A stretch of DNA of 64,000 nucleotides from an uncultured Alphaproteobacteria bacterium (GCA_947258435.1 CAMYID010000019.1:40780-104779); one strand, 5' to 3'; shown: positions 52,623 to 62,633, counted from the first letter of the stretch. Made by a program: numbers and translations. Notes: generated by a model from the letters alone, not told the origin.

Positions 52623-55600
52623 ATGCGACATCCCGACCTTTCCCTTGACGACAAATTCACAAAAAGCGACGGCAGCATCTTTCTGACCGGCATTCAGGCA
52701 CTGGTACGGCTGGCACTGGTGCAGCGCTGGCGCGATGCAGCGGCGGGCATCAACAGCGGGGGATTTATCTCAGGTTATCGGGGGTCGCCACTCGGGGGCT
52801 TTGATCAGCAGTTGCACAAAGCGGACGAATATCTTGCCGCACAGAATATCCGGTTTCAGCCCGGGGTGAATGAAGATCTGGCCGCGACTGCAGTCTGGGG
52901 CAGTCAGCAGACAAACCTTTTTCCCGGTGCCCGGGTCGATGGGGTGTTCGGCCTGTGGTACGGCAAAGCACCCGGGCTCGACCGGTCCGGCGATGCGATC
53001 CGGCACGCAAATTTCGCGGGCACAAGCCCGAAAGGCGGCGTGCTTGCGGTTGTCGGTGACGATCCGGCCGCAAAATCCTCAAGCCTGCCGAGCCAGAGCG
53101 ATTACAGCTTCATGGACCTCGAAATTCCCGTTCTTAATCCGGCGAATGTGCAGGACGTGCTGGAACTTGGCCTTTATGGCTGGGCGATGTCGCGCTATGC
53201 GGGGCTGTGGGTCGGCATGACCGCACTTGCCGATATTATGGACAGCGCCGCGACCGTATCCGCCGATCAGCGCAGCCTGCGGATATACACCCCCGAACCG
53301 CGCGCGGAACTGGGCGATCTTGCGGGCGGCCGGTCAATCCGCGCCGGCGATGAACCGCAGGCGAAAGAAGCAAGATTGCGACATTTCCGACTGCCCGCCG
53401 CACAGCATTTTGCCCGGCTTAACAGGCTTGACCGGATTATGCTGAACAGCCCCGACGCAACGCTTGGGATCGCTGCGACCGGCCGCGCCTATCACGATCT
53501 CAGGCAGGCGATGCAAAGCCTTGCGATCAGTGATGAGGATGCCCGTAGGCTTGGCCTGCGGCTCTACAAGATCGGCATGAGCTGGCCTCTTGAACCCGAA
53601 GGTCTGCGCGAATTCGCAACAGGGCTCGAACGTATCCTTGTTATCGATCACAAGCGCGGTGTGCTTGAAACCCAGATCAAGGAACATCTCTATTCCCTGC
53701 CCGCCGCAAGTCGGCCCGATGTGGTGGGCAAACGTGACCGGGACGGTGTCCCCCTGCTCGACAATGTGGCGATGCTGGGCCAGGCTGAGATTGGCGCCGC
53801 CCTGCTGCGCCAATTGCCGGCATCCGATATCCGCGCGCGCGGCGAACGGATGCTCGCCGATATCAGATCGCACCGCGAATTCGTCGCCACCCATTTAAGC
53901 AGCACACAGCGCACACCCTTCTTCTGCTCGGGCTGCCCGCATAACCGCTCGACAAAAGTACCCGAAGGCAGCCGCGCCCTGGCCGGGGTCGGCTGCCACT
54001 ATATGGCGCAAATCATGGACCGGAATACGGATATGGTCAGCCAGATGGGCGGCGAGGGGGCAAGCTGGATCGGCCAGGCACCCTTTACCGATGAGCGGCA
54101 TGTTTTCGTCAATCTGGGTGATGGCACTTACTTCCATTCGGGTTTGCTTGCGATCCGGGCGGCGGTGGCGGCCAATGTGCCGATCACTTATAAAATCCTC
54201 TATAATGACGCGGTGGCGATGACCGGCGGCCAACCGCTCGATGGCAGCCTGACGGTACCGCAACTGATCGCGCAGCTGCGCGCTGAAGGGGTCGATAGAA
54301 TCAGCCTGGTCAGCGACGCCCCTGAGAAATACAGCGCCGCCGCGGACATTCCCGAAAATATCGAAATCGCGCACCGCAACCGTTTCCCCGCGATACAGAA
54401 AAAGTTGCGCGACTATGCCGGGGTATCGGTCATCGTCTATGACCAGACCTGCGCATCGGAGAAACGCCGCCGCCGCAAACGCGGCAAGATGGACGACCCG
54501 CCCCGGCGACTGTTCATCAACGAAGCTGTGTGCGAGGGCTGCGGCGATTGCACGGCACAGTCGAGCTGCGCCTCGGTCGAGCCGGTAGATACCGAATTCG
54601 GTCGCAAGCGGCGCATCAACCAATCCTCCTGCAACAAGGATTATTCCTGTCAGGAAGGGTTTTGCCCGAGCTTTGTCAGTGTAATGAACGGTGAACTGGT
54701 GGGTGCGGCGGCAGCGTCGGAACCGCCCGGGATAGGCGGCGCCCTGTCCGCCCTGCCCGCCCCCGACACCCGGCGGGCGCGGGACGTCTACAACATATTG
54801 ATCACCGGTATTGGCGGCGGCGGGGTCACGACAATCGGCGCGCTGCTTGCGACCGCCGCCCACATAGACGGGCTTACGGCCGCAACCCTCGATATGACCG
54901 GTCTTGCCCAGAAAGGCGGGGCGGTGCTGTCGCATGTGCGGATCGGCGCGCCGGGAATGGCGATCAATGGCTCGCAGATACCCGAAGGGCAGACAGACCT
55001 CCTGCTGGCGGGCGATCCGGTAGTGAGCGCCGGAGAAAAGGCGCTGACCCATGTGGCAAGCAGCCGCACACAGGCCGTGCTTAACACCCATCTCAGCCCG
55101 ACCGCGGCCTTCATCGAAAATACCCGCACGAAATATGATGCGGCGGAAATGACCCGCGCGATCGCGCGCAATGTTGCAAAGTTGCACACCGCAGAGGCAA
55201 CGCAGATCGCCGAACGCTGGCTCGGTGACGGGGTCTATGCCAATATGGTATTGCTGGGGCTTGCTTATCAGCGGGGCCTGCTGCCGATGCTGAGCGGCGA
55301 TGCCATCGCCCGGGCGATCCGCCTGAACGGCACGGCGGTCGCGCAAAATCTGCGCGCTTTCGACTATGGAAGGCTGGCGGCTGAACAGCCCGACATCCTG
55401 TCCCGCGCCGACAATGTGCACCCCTTCCCGCTAAGCCTCGATGGCCTGATCGCGCGCCGGCGTAAACATCTCAGCGATTATCAGAATGCCGCCTATGCGG
55501 ATCGCTACAGCCGGCTTGTCGCGCGGGTAAGAGCGGCTGAAAGCCGTCTGCGCCCCGGACACACCGAGTTGAGCGAAGCTGTCGCCCGGAATTACGCCAA

Positions 55601-56090
55601 GCTGCTTGCCTATAAGGACGAATTCGAGGTTGCCCGCCTTTATACAGACAGAGCTTTCACAGAAAGCCTTGCGCGCCAGTTCAGGGGCACACCGAAGATC
55701 AAACTGCATCTGTCACCGCCCCTTATCGCCCGGCGCGACCGCGATACGGGACGGCCGCGCAAATTCGCCGTGGGCGGCTGGATCCTGCCACTGTTCGGAG
55801 TGCTGGCACGCATGAAGGGCCTGCGTCAAAGCCGCTTCAACCCGTTGGGATGGAGCGCGGACCGGCGACTCGAAAAGGCGTTGATCGCGGAATATGAGCA
55901 GGCCATCGACCAGATACTTCACAGACTGACGGCGGAAAATCATGCAACCGCCGTGACGATTGCAAACCTGCCCGATGACATACGCGGCTTTGGCCCAGTC
56001 AAGCAGGCGGCAGCAAATACAGCACGTCAGCGCGCAGGGCGGTTGCTTGCCCAGTTCACAGCCAATCGCGACCTGAAGGAGGCGATGTAA
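52623..56090 (+). CDS. Fused indolepyruvate/2-oxoacid:ferredoxin oxidoreductase
   Basis: A 1155-residue single polypeptide of the alphaproteobacterial IorAB-fusion type. N-terminal YRGSPLGGFDQQL belongs to the pyrimidine domain. A TPP-binding GDGTYFHSG is near residue 498. An iron-sulfur region follows near 636-690 (CEGCGDCTAQSSC, then CNKDYSCQEGFCPSF). A gamma domain starts near 722 (ITGIGGGGVTTIGALLATAA). It decarboxylates aryl- or branched-chain 2-oxoacids to acyl-CoA with ferredoxin. ATG 52623 with GGAGAG upstream gives the family N-terminus. It is coupled to a leucine dehydrogenase-like gene. Confidence 0.93.
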   Translation: MRHPDLSLDDKFTKSDGSIFLTGIQALVRLALVQRWRDAAAGINSGGFISGYRGSPLGGFDQQLHKADEYLAAQNIRFQPGVNEDLAATAVWGSQQTNLFPGARVDGVFGLWYGKAPGLDRSGDAIRHANFAGTSPKGGVLAVVGDDPAAKSSSLPSQSDYSFMDLEIPVLNPANVQDVLELGLYGWAMSRYAGLWVGMTALADIMDSAATVSADQRSLRIYTPEPRAELGDLAGGRSIRAGDEPQAKEARLRHFRLPAAQHFARLNRLDRIMLNSPDATLGIAATGRAYHDLRQAMQSLAISDEDARRLGLRLYKIGMSWPLEPEGLREFATGLERILVIDHKRGVLETQIKEHLYSLPAASRPDVVGKRDRDGVPLLDNVAMLGQAEIGAALLRQLPASDIRARGERMLADIRSHREFVATHLSSTQRTPFFCSGCPHNRSTKVPEGSRALAGVGCHYMAQIMDRNTDMVSQMGGEGASWIGQAPFTDERHVFVNLGDGTYFHSGLLAIRAAVAANVPITYKILYNDAVAMTGGQPLDGSLTVPQLIAQLRAEGVDRISLVSDAPEKYSAAADIPENIEIAHRNRFPAIQKKLRDYAGVSVIVYDQTCASEKRRRRKRGKMDDPPRRLFINEAVCEGCGDCTAQSSCASVEPVDTEFGRKRRINQSSCNKDYSCQEGFCPSFVSVMNGELVGAAAASEPPGIGGALSALPAPDTRRARDVYNILITGIGGGGVTTIGALLATAAHIDGLTAATLDMTGLAQKGGAVLSHVRIGAPGMAINGSQIPEGQTDLLLAGDPVVSAGEKALTHVASSRTQAVLNTHLSPTAAFIENTRTKYDAAEMTRAIARNVAKLHTAEATQIAERWLGDGVYANMVLLGLAYQRGLLPMLSGDAIARAIRLNGTAVAQNLRAFDYGRLAAEQPDILSRADNVHPFPLSLDGLIARRRKHLSDYQNAAYADRYSRLVARVRAAESRLRPGHTELSEAVARNYAKLLAYKDEFEVARLYTDRAFTESLARQFRGTPKIKLHLSPPLIARRDRDTGRPRKFAVGGWILPLFGVLARMKGLRQSRFNPLGWSADRRLEKALIAEYEQAIDQILHRLTAENHATAVTIANLPDDIRGFGPVKQAAANTARQRAGRLLAQFTANRDLKEAM

Positions 56091-57151
56091 TGAAAATCCA
56101 GACCCTCACAATCGATAGCCATGAAGAGGTCCTTCACGTCACCGATCCGGTTTCGGCCCTGAATGCCTTTATCGCAATCCACGATACCAGCATGGGTCCC
56201 GCACTTGGCGGCTGCCGTTTCTGGCCATTTGCCAGCGAAGATGAGGCGCTTGCGGATGTATTACGGCTGTCGCGCGGTATGACATTCAAGAATATTCTGG
56301 CAGGGCTGCCCCATGGCGGCGGCAAGGCGGTGATCATCGGTGATCCGGGGAAAATCGGCACTCCGGTACTGTTCCGCGCCTTTGGCGAGGCTATGAACAG
56401 CCTTCAGGGGCGCTATACAACCGGCGAGGATGTCGGGGTCAGCGTTGCCGATATGCGCTATGTGCGGGAGACGACACCCTATGTTTCGGGCCTCGACAGC
56501 GGGCCGGCGGCTAGTGGCGATCCATCCCCGCTGACCGCGCGCGGAGTGATTGCGGGGATGCGCGCCGCGCTTGAACATCGCTACGGCATGGCTTGCTTTG
56601 ACGGGGTCAAGGTGGGGGTGCAGGGGCTTGGGCATGTGGGCTTTGCCCTGTGCGGGCTGCTTCACAGGCTGGGCGCGGAACTGACGGTGGCCGATATCAA
56701 TCAGACGCAGCTTGGCCGCGCGGTGGCCGAATTCGGCGCAACCCCCATCGCGCCCGATGATATTCCCGGCGCGCGCGTCGATATCCTGGCGCCCTGCGCG
56801 CTTGGCGGCACCCTCAACCCGCAGACCCTGCCCCTGATCACAGCTCCCATCGTCGCGGGATCGGCAAATAATCAGCTTTCGAACGATATGATTGGCGATA
56901 TGCTGTGGCGCGCGGATATTCTTTATGCGCCCGATTATGTGATCAATGCGGGCGGTGTGATCAATGTGGCGGCCGAAACGTCGGGCCATTACGATAAACG
57001 CCAGGTTATGCGGCAGGTTTGCCGGATTGGTGGCACATTGCAGGGGATTTTCGCGCGCGCCAAAAGCGAGGACCGGTCCCCCCACCGGATCGCAGATGAA
57101 ATTGCACTGGAGCGGTTGCGCGCAGCCCGCGCACTTCAGACTGCGGCCTGA
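56090..57151 (+). CDS. Glu/Leu/Phe/Val family dehydrogenase (leucine dehydrogenase-like)
   Basis: A 353-residue NAD-dependent amino-acid dehydrogenase. It carries GPALGGCRFWPF, then Lys67 in MTFKNILAGLPHGGGK and catalytic Lys79 in the same segment. TTGEDVGVS and the cofactor loop GVQGLGHVGFALCG follow. The numbering closely matches leucine dehydrogenases. The ATG overlaps the iorAB stop by one base. The pair would deaminate a branched-chain or aromatic amino acid and convert the oxoacid to acyl-CoA. Confidence 0.92.
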   Translation: MKIQTLTIDSHEEVLHVTDPVSALNAFIAIHDTSMGPALGGCRFWPFASEDEALADVLRLSRGMTFKNILAGLPHGGGKAVIIGDPGKIGTPVLFRAFGEAMNSLQGRYTTGEDVGVSVADMRYVRETTPYVSGLDSGPAASGDPSPLTARGVIAGMRAALEHRYGMACFDGVKVGVQGLGHVGFALCGLLHRLGAELTVADINQTQLGRAVAEFGATPIAPDDIPGARVDILAPCALGGTLNPQTLPLITAPIVAGSANNQLSNDMIGDMLWRADILYAPDYVINAGGVINVAAETSGHYDKRQVMRQVCRIGGTLQGIFARAKSEDRSPHRIADEIALERLRAARALQTAA

Positions 57152-57579
57152 GCCTTGCGCGGCCGGATCACCTTCCACAGGGATTTAACGCTCAGCAACG
57201 TTTCGCCGCCGGCCTGAAAATCCGCATCGACAAAGATGATCTCGCGGGTACGGCGCACAAGCCGGGGTCGGGTTTCGACAAGATCCCCGATCCGGCCGGG
57301 TGCCAGAAACGTCGTATTCATCGACAAGGTAACCGCCGGCATGCCGTCATTGGCGGCAAAGGCCGCATTGGCGACGACCGAATCGGCAAAACTCATCAAC
57401 ATACCGCCATGGGCGATTTCATTGACATTGGCATGCTGCGCGCCGATCCGGAATGCGTAGGAATAGTCGCCTTCGGCCTCCCGCCGCGCGTAAAACGGCC
57501 CGATCAGCACCTCATAAGGGTCAACCGGCTTCAGATCGGCTTTATATCCCAGCGCAACGATGTCGGGGTCTGTCTGCAT
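57136..57579 (-). CDS. PaaI-type hotdog thioesterase
   Basis: A 147-residue hotdog protein. NEIAHGGMLMSFADSVVANAA is the hotdog helix with the catalytic-site region, and SMNTTFLAPGRIGD and IIFVDADFQAGGETLL follow. It hydrolyses an acyl-CoA thioester. Its ATG overlaps the stop of the upstream hotdog gene by one base. Its 3' end overlaps the convergent leucine dehydrogenase-like gene by 16 bp. Confidence 0.9.
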   Translation of the reverse strand: MQTDPDIVALGYKADLKPVDPYEVLIGPFYARREAEGDYSYAFRIGAQHANVNEIAHGGMLMSFADSVVANAAFAANDGMPAVTLSMNTTFLAPGRIGDLVETRPRLVRRTREIIFVDADFQAGGETLLSVKSLWKVIRPRKAQAAV

Positions 57580-58007
57580 CAGCGCGCACCCAGCACTTTC
57601 CAGACCCCTGACGCGGTCATCACCAGCCGGTCTTCCGAATGCAACTCTCCGGAAACGAAAATGAGGGCCCGGGTCTTGCGCGTGACCCGGCTTGTCGCCT
57701 CAAGCCAGCAATCGCCGCGCGCCATCGAGACGAAATCGCATTGCAGCGACACGGTGCTCAACGCATTGCCGTCAATGGCCCAGCGCGCCGACCGCCCCAG
57801 CGCAATATCGCAGAAATTGAGCAACATGCCCCCATGCACCCCTGCCCCGCGATTGAGATGATGGTTGCGAATGAAAACACGGAACAAATTCTGCCCGTCT
57901 TCGCGTTGCCGACCGTAAAACGGCCCGGTGAGGCGATTGAACGGGCTGACGGCAAGAAGTTCATATCCGTCGGGCACCGCAGGCTCGGCTATATTCTCCG
58001 TACGCAT
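57579..58007 (-). CDS. PaaI-type hotdog thioesterase (second copy)
   Basis: A 142-residue hotdog protein. FIRNHHLNRGAGVHGGMLLNFCDIALG holds the conserved helix, followed by SLQCDFVSMARGD and ALIFVSGELHSEDRLV. It resembles the next gene in layout but with low identity, so it is an older duplication or a heterodimer partner. The two genes overlap by one base and must be co-translated. Specific acyl-CoA substrate unknown. Confidence 0.88.
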   Translation of the reverse strand: MRTENIAEPAVPDGYELLAVSPFNRLTGPFYGRQREDGQNLFRVFIRNHHLNRGAGVHGGMLLNFCDIALGRSARWAIDGNALSTVSLQCDFVSMARGDCWLEATSRVTRKTRALIFVSGELHSEDRLVMTASGVWKVLGAR

Positions 58008-58196
58008 GGATTACCGGTCCAACTTCGCTATAATTCGGGTTGGCGCGCTTTTACCTTGTTGCCCCAGGAAAGAAAAGCCACCAGCACAGCTTGCCTGCGG
58101 CGTGCGCAGCGCTGCGAATTCAGCGCCCCACGACTTGGCGAACGGCGCGAAGCCGCCTAAAACAGTGATTATCGACTGACCGGGGAGGGTGAAACG

Positions 58197-58616
58197 ATGA
58201 GATATCTGCATACCATGGTGCGTGTGCGCGATTTAAGCGACTCACTGCATTTTTATTGCGACTGCCTCGGGCTTGTCGAATTGGGGCGCTATGAAATCGA
58301 GGAAGGGCGTTTCACGCTTGTTTTTCTTGCCGCACCCGGCAATGAACAGGCGCAGATCGAGCTGACCCATAACTGGGATCCGGAAGAACTCGATGAAGGG
58401 CGAAATTTTGGGCATATCGCCTATCGCGTTGATAATATTTATGAAATCTGCCAGCGCATGCTGGACAAGGGCGTAACGATCAATCGGCCGCCCCGTGACG
58501 GGCAGATGGCTTTCGTGCGCTCGCCCGACAATATCTCCATCGAATTGCTGCAGGAAGGTGATCCGTTGCCGGCCCGGGAACCCTGGGCCTCGATGCAAAA
58601 TAGCGGCCATTGGTGA
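58197..58616 (+). CDS. VOC/glyoxalase I-type protein
   Basis: A 139-residue vicinal-oxygen-chelate protein like lactoylglutathione lyase. Metal ligands are likely His5 (MRYLHTMVRVRD), Glu in AQIELTHNW, His in NFGHIAYRVDN and Glu in NISIELLQEG. It isomerises a hemithioacetal such as methylglyoxal-glutathione. GGAGGG precedes the ATG. Lengths of about 135-180 are normal for GloA; other VOC functions are possible. Confidence 0.87.
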   Translation: MRYLHTMVRVRDLSDSLHFYCDCLGLVELGRYEIEEGRFTLVFLAAPGNEQAQIELTHNWDPEELDEGRNFGHIAYRVDNIYEICQRMLDKGVTINRPPRDGQMAFVRSPDNISIELLQEGDPLPAREPWASMQNSGHW

Positions 58617-58707
58617 TCTAAAAACCATCAATGAGCGTTGATAAAATGGGGTCAGCCTGCCCAGAGAACGGTTTCTGCCGGCTGCGTAACTTCCGGGGAA
58701 CAATTGC

Positions 58708-61443
58708 ATGACGCCTTTGACGCGCCTGCAAGATGATGAAGCATTCGCGCCAGACGGTGGGACCGGCGCCCGGCCATGGTCCGGACCCGATCAGTCGCGG
58801 CGCAGGGTTTTTACCCGCCTGCTGATACTCTATGTGCTGGGCTCGCTGGCCGCGGTTGTCGTGGTCATGGTGCTGGGCCTGCTGGGACTGGAATTCTCGG
58901 CCCCGCAATGGCTGGCGGTGGCGACCGTCGGCCCCCCTGCGATCATCGGCTATATTCTGCTCGATATCTGGATAATCCGCCGGCAGTTTCAGCCACTGGG
59001 CGACGCATTGTCGGAAATCGACAAGAACGCTTCGGCACCCGATCCGGCAAGTCTGTCCGCGGGGCTGCGATGCGCGCTCAACATGCCCTTCAAGGCATTT
59101 TTGCGCGTCACCTGCGTACATGGCATTGCCGCAACCGCCGCGGCGGTGCTGGCGATGACATTGGGCAATCTGCTTCTCGACAGCCAGTTCAGGCCCTGGC
59201 AGTTCTGGATGTTCAGCTCGACTGTATTGCTGTTTGCGACACCGGCGCACGCAATTGTCGAATTTTTCGCAATCAGCCGCATGGTCACCCCGACGATCCG
59301 CTATCTGACGCTGCATGGGGCTTTCCTGCTGCCCGGGGACGAGGCGAAACTCGTTGCCATCCGGCTGCGCGCAAAGCTTGGCTATCTGGCGGTTTTCGTC
59401 TCCACCCTGCCAACGATCTTCATTGCCGCCTCCATCATCGTCAAACTGAACCTGCTATTTGACGATCTGGGAATTGAAATGAGCGACAGCCATCTGCAAC
59501 CGGTCTGGTTATGGATCGGCGGTGCGGTGTCGATGGCCGCCATCGGATCGCTTGCCATGTCGCTACTCACCGCAAGCGAGGTTTCGCGCGCCGCGGGCGC
59601 ACTGGTCGATGCGATGCGATCGGTTGAACGCGGTCAGCTCGATGTCCAGCTGACCGTTACCGGCACGGACGAATATGCGGATATTTTTCAGGGCTTCAAC
59701 CTCATGACCACGGGGTTGCGCGACGAGGTGGCGATGCTGGAGTTGACCCACGAGCTTTCGGGCGAGCTGCATATCGATGCGCTGATCGGGCGGATCATGG
59801 GGGCCACGACAAAGCTGCTGAATGCCGATCGCGCCACCTTGTTCGTGCATGACCCCAAGCAGAAAGAGCTGTGGTCGCGCTATGCCGACGGGCTTGAAAT
59901 TACCGAAATCAGAATTGCCGACAGCGAGGGTATCGCGGGGGAGGTTTTCCAGACCGGCGCAACCGCCAATATCGGCGATCCCTACGCCGATCCGCGCTTT
60001 AACCCGGAGGTCGACCGCAAGACCGGATACCGAACAGAAAGCATCCTGTGCATGCCGATCGCCAACAAGGCGGGGGTCCGGATCGCGGTTATTCAGGTGC
60101 TCAACAAGCTGCGCCCGGGCGGCTTCACCGCGAAAGATGAAACCCGGCTGCGTGCCTTTGCCGCACAGATCGCCATCACCCTGGAAAATGCCACCCTGTT
60201 CGAAGAAGTGCTGACGATCAGCAATTATAACGAGAATATCCTGGTCTCGAGCTCGAACGGCATCATCACCCTTGACCCCGAAGGGCAGATCGCCACAGCC
60301 AATACTGCCGCACTTGCAATCCTTAAACTGAGCGATGCGCAATGTCTGGGTCAACCGGCTACCGCCATTTTTGACGGTGACAATCACTGGGTACTCGATG
60401 CCATCGAGCGGGTCAATTCAACCGGACAACGCGATGTTTCGGTCGATGCCCTGCTGAGCTGGACCGACCGGGGCGACGCATCGGTCAACCTGACCGTCTC
60501 ACCCCTGCGCAATCAGGAAGATGAAACGCTTGGCAGCCTGCTGCTGCTTGAGGACATCACCAACGAAACCCGCGTGAAAGCCACAATGGCACGCTATATG
60601 TCCAAGGAAGTGGCCGATCAGCTGCTTGCCGATGAGGCGCAACTGGAAGGTAAGGATCAGCGCGTTACCATCCTGTTTTCCGATATCCGCAAATTCACCA
60701 CATTGTCAGAGGCATTGGGCGCGACCGAAACCGTTTCCATGCTGAATGAATATTTCGAGGATATGGTCGAGGTGATCTTCCGCCATAACGGCATCCTCGA
60801 CAAATATATCGGCGATGCGATCATGGCGCTGTTCGGTGCGCCATTCGTTTCCGAAAGTGATGCCGATAACGCGATATCGGTTGCGAACGAAATGATCTCA
60901 ACCCTCTACCAGCTTAACTCGCGCCGCCGCGAACGGGGCCGGATCATGCTTGATATCGGCATCGGGATCGGTACGGGCGACGTGGTGCTCGGAAATATCG
61001 GGTCGCCCAAGCGGCTGGAATATACCGCTATCGGCGACAGTGTGAATCTGGCCGCCAGACTGGAAAGCGCGACAAAGCAATATGGGGTCCCGATACTGGT
61101 CAGCGAATTTACCGTCAATGACCTGACGCAGCCGGTAAAACTACGCGAGATCGATCTGATGCGGGTGAAGGGGAAAGACAAACCCGTCGCCGTTTATGAA
61201 GCGCTCGATCACTATACGGAAATAAGCTTTCCGAACATGGATGAGGCGACCGGCGCATTCACGGAAGGAATGACGGCCTATCGCAACCGGGATTTCCAGA
61301 GCGCCCGGAACTGGTTCGGAAAAGCGCTGCAAGCCAATCGCCATGACGGCCCCTCGCAGATCTATCTTGAACGCTGTGCGAAATTCCTTACCGCCCCGCC
61401 CGCCGGGGACTGGGATGGCGTCTGGACAATGACAGAGAAATAG
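58708..61443 (+). CDS. Membrane sensor nucleotide cyclase (HAMP-GAF-PAS-class III cyclase)
   Basis: A 911-residue inner-membrane signalling protein. About six transmembrane helices occupy residues 30-290 (for example LYVLGSLAAVVVVMVLGLLGL and FVSTLPTIFIAASIIVKLN). HAMP-like, GAF (about 345-500) and PAS (about 504-620) domains follow. A class III cyclase domain spans about 650-835, with metal Asp in LFSDIRKFT and in KYIGDAIMALFG, plus EYTAIGDSVNLAARLES. A short helical tail ends it. It likely makes cAMP in response to membrane and intracellular signals. Confidence 0.9.
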   Translation: MTPLTRLQDDEAFAPDGGTGARPWSGPDQSRRRVFTRLLILYVLGSLAAVVVVMVLGLLGLEFSAPQWLAVATVGPPAIIGYILLDIWIIRRQFQPLGDALSEIDKNASAPDPASLSAGLRCALNMPFKAFLRVTCVHGIAATAAAVLAMTLGNLLLDSQFRPWQFWMFSSTVLLFATPAHAIVEFFAISRMVTPTIRYLTLHGAFLLPGDEAKLVAIRLRAKLGYLAVFVSTLPTIFIAASIIVKLNLLFDDLGIEMSDSHLQPVWLWIGGAVSMAAIGSLAMSLLTASEVSRAAGALVDAMRSVERGQLDVQLTVTGTDEYADIFQGFNLMTTGLRDEVAMLELTHELSGELHIDALIGRIMGATTKLLNADRATLFVHDPKQKELWSRYADGLEITEIRIADSEGIAGEVFQTGATANIGDPYADPRFNPEVDRKTGYRTESILCMPIANKAGVRIAVIQVLNKLRPGGFTAKDETRLRAFAAQIAITLENATLFEEVLTISNYNENILVSSSNGIITLDPEGQIATANTAALAILKLSDAQCLGQPATAIFDGDNHWVLDAIERVNSTGQRDVSVDALLSWTDRGDASVNLTVSPLRNQEDETLGSLLLLEDITNETRVKATMARYMSKEVADQLLADEAQLEGKDQRVTILFSDIRKFTTLSEALGATETVSMLNEYFEDMVEVIFRHNGILDKYIGDAIMALFGAPFVSESDADNAISVANEMISTLYQLNSRRRERGRIMLDIGIGIGTGDVVLGNIGSPKRLEYTAIGDSVNLAARLESATKQYGVPILVSEFTVNDLTQPVKLREIDLMRVKGKDKPVAVYEALDHYTEISFPNMDEATGAFTEGMTAYRNRDFQSARNWFGKALQANRHDGPSQIYLERCAKFLTAPPAGDWDGVWTMTEK

Positions 61444-61571
61444 CCCTCACCGCCACGGCAGGCTATAAGGGCGCGTTGGTTCGGTCTGCCCCCATGTGGC
61501 CAGGCGCGAACCCGATCCGCGCGCGCAGAATGCGCCGCAATTTTGGCATCATTACAAGACAGGTCAGTTGC

Positions 61572-62606
61572 ATGCGATTTTCGCTGATTTTCGGGGCGCT
61601 GCTTGCCGCATTGCTTGGCTATGCCGCCTATTGGTTCGTGCTGGCCGGACAGATTGAACAGGCGGTACACAACTGGACGGCGACGCAGAATGAAACCGGG
61701 CTTGCCATTGCCTATGACGGGCTGGAGGTCAGCGGCTTCCCCTACCGGATGCAGATCGAAATCCGCAATGCAAGGCTCGGTGCGACGGACGGGGCGGCGC
61801 GGCCCGGCGGGCAGGGGCGCTGGCAATGGGATACTCCCCTGCTTGTCGGCAATGTCCTGCCTTACAGGCTTGATCATATCGTCTTGCGTGCGCCTGAACC
61901 GCAGCGGCTTGTGATCTTCGGCCATGGCGAAAAGGGGCGGTCCTACAGCCTCGTCCCCGACAGTGCCCAGGCATCGCTTGTTCTGAATGCCGGGCAGATC
62001 GAACGGCTTGCGATCGATATAAGCGGTGCCCGCTTGTCGGGGAGCGATATTGACGATATGGCGCTTGGGCGCGTGCAGCTGCATGCGCGCCAGACGGACG
62101 CGCCAGACGACAGCTCAACCACCCTTGAACTTGCCCTGCAGGCGGAAAATATCCGCTATCAGCCCTTTTCCGAGACAGCGCTTGGCCCGCTCATCGAAAC
62201 CGCCCGGATCAAAGGCGCCCTGTCGGGTGCGCGCTTCAGTAACGATCTGTCGAAATTGATAAAACAGGGGCAGGCTGCCGACCGCTTCCAACTGACCGCC
62301 ATGCAGCTACGCTGGGGGGCGCTCGATCTTGACGCCGCGGGCACGGTCGGACTCGATACCGAAAACCGGCCCGAAGGTGCGCTGACCACCCGCATTACGG
62401 GCTATAGCGATGTTCTTGCCGCGCTACAGCATGCCGATCAGCTATCCCGAAAAGAGGCTCAGGCTGCGCAAACCGCCCTCAACCTGATCGCGCTGACCGC
62501 CGGGCGCGGTGATGATACGCTATCCCTGCCGCTTGTCATGCGTGGCGGCGATCTGCTTCTGGGGCCGGTCCGTATTGCGCGGCTACCGCAACTTCATCTG
62601 CGGTAA
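61572..62606 (+). CDS. DUF2125 domain protein
   Basis: A 344-residue protein with an N-terminal membrane anchor (LIFGALLAALLGYAAYWFVLAG). The DUF2125 pattern follows: LEVSGFPYRMQIEIRNARL, GRWQWDTPLLVGNVLPYRLDHIVL and VQLHARQ. This uncharacterised envelope family is common in Alphaproteobacteria. ATG 61572 is chosen because the preceding in-frame residues are not hydrophobic and the anchor should be N-terminal. Confidence 0.85.
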   Translation: MRFSLIFGALLAALLGYAAYWFVLAGQIEQAVHNWTATQNETGLAIAYDGLEVSGFPYRMQIEIRNARLGATDGAARPGGQGRWQWDTPLLVGNVLPYRLDHIVLRAPEPQRLVIFGHGEKGRSYSLVPDSAQASLVLNAGQIERLAIDISGARLSGSDIDDMALGRVQLHARQTDAPDDSSTTLELALQAENIRYQPFSETALGPLIETARIKGALSGARFSNDLSKLIKQGQAADRFQLTAMQLRWGALDLDAAGTVGLDTENRPEGALTTRITGYSDVLAALQHADQLSRKEAQAAQTALNLIALTAGRGDDTLSLPLVMRGGDLLLGPVRIARLPQLHLR

Positions 62607-62633
62607 TTTGCACGCTCCGCTTACAGAACAGCC

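Noticed and set aside
53895..55421. A 508-codon minus-strand frame opposite iorAB
   Set aside because: It lies wholly within a clearly coding plus-strand gene, has no ribosome-binding site and no family match.
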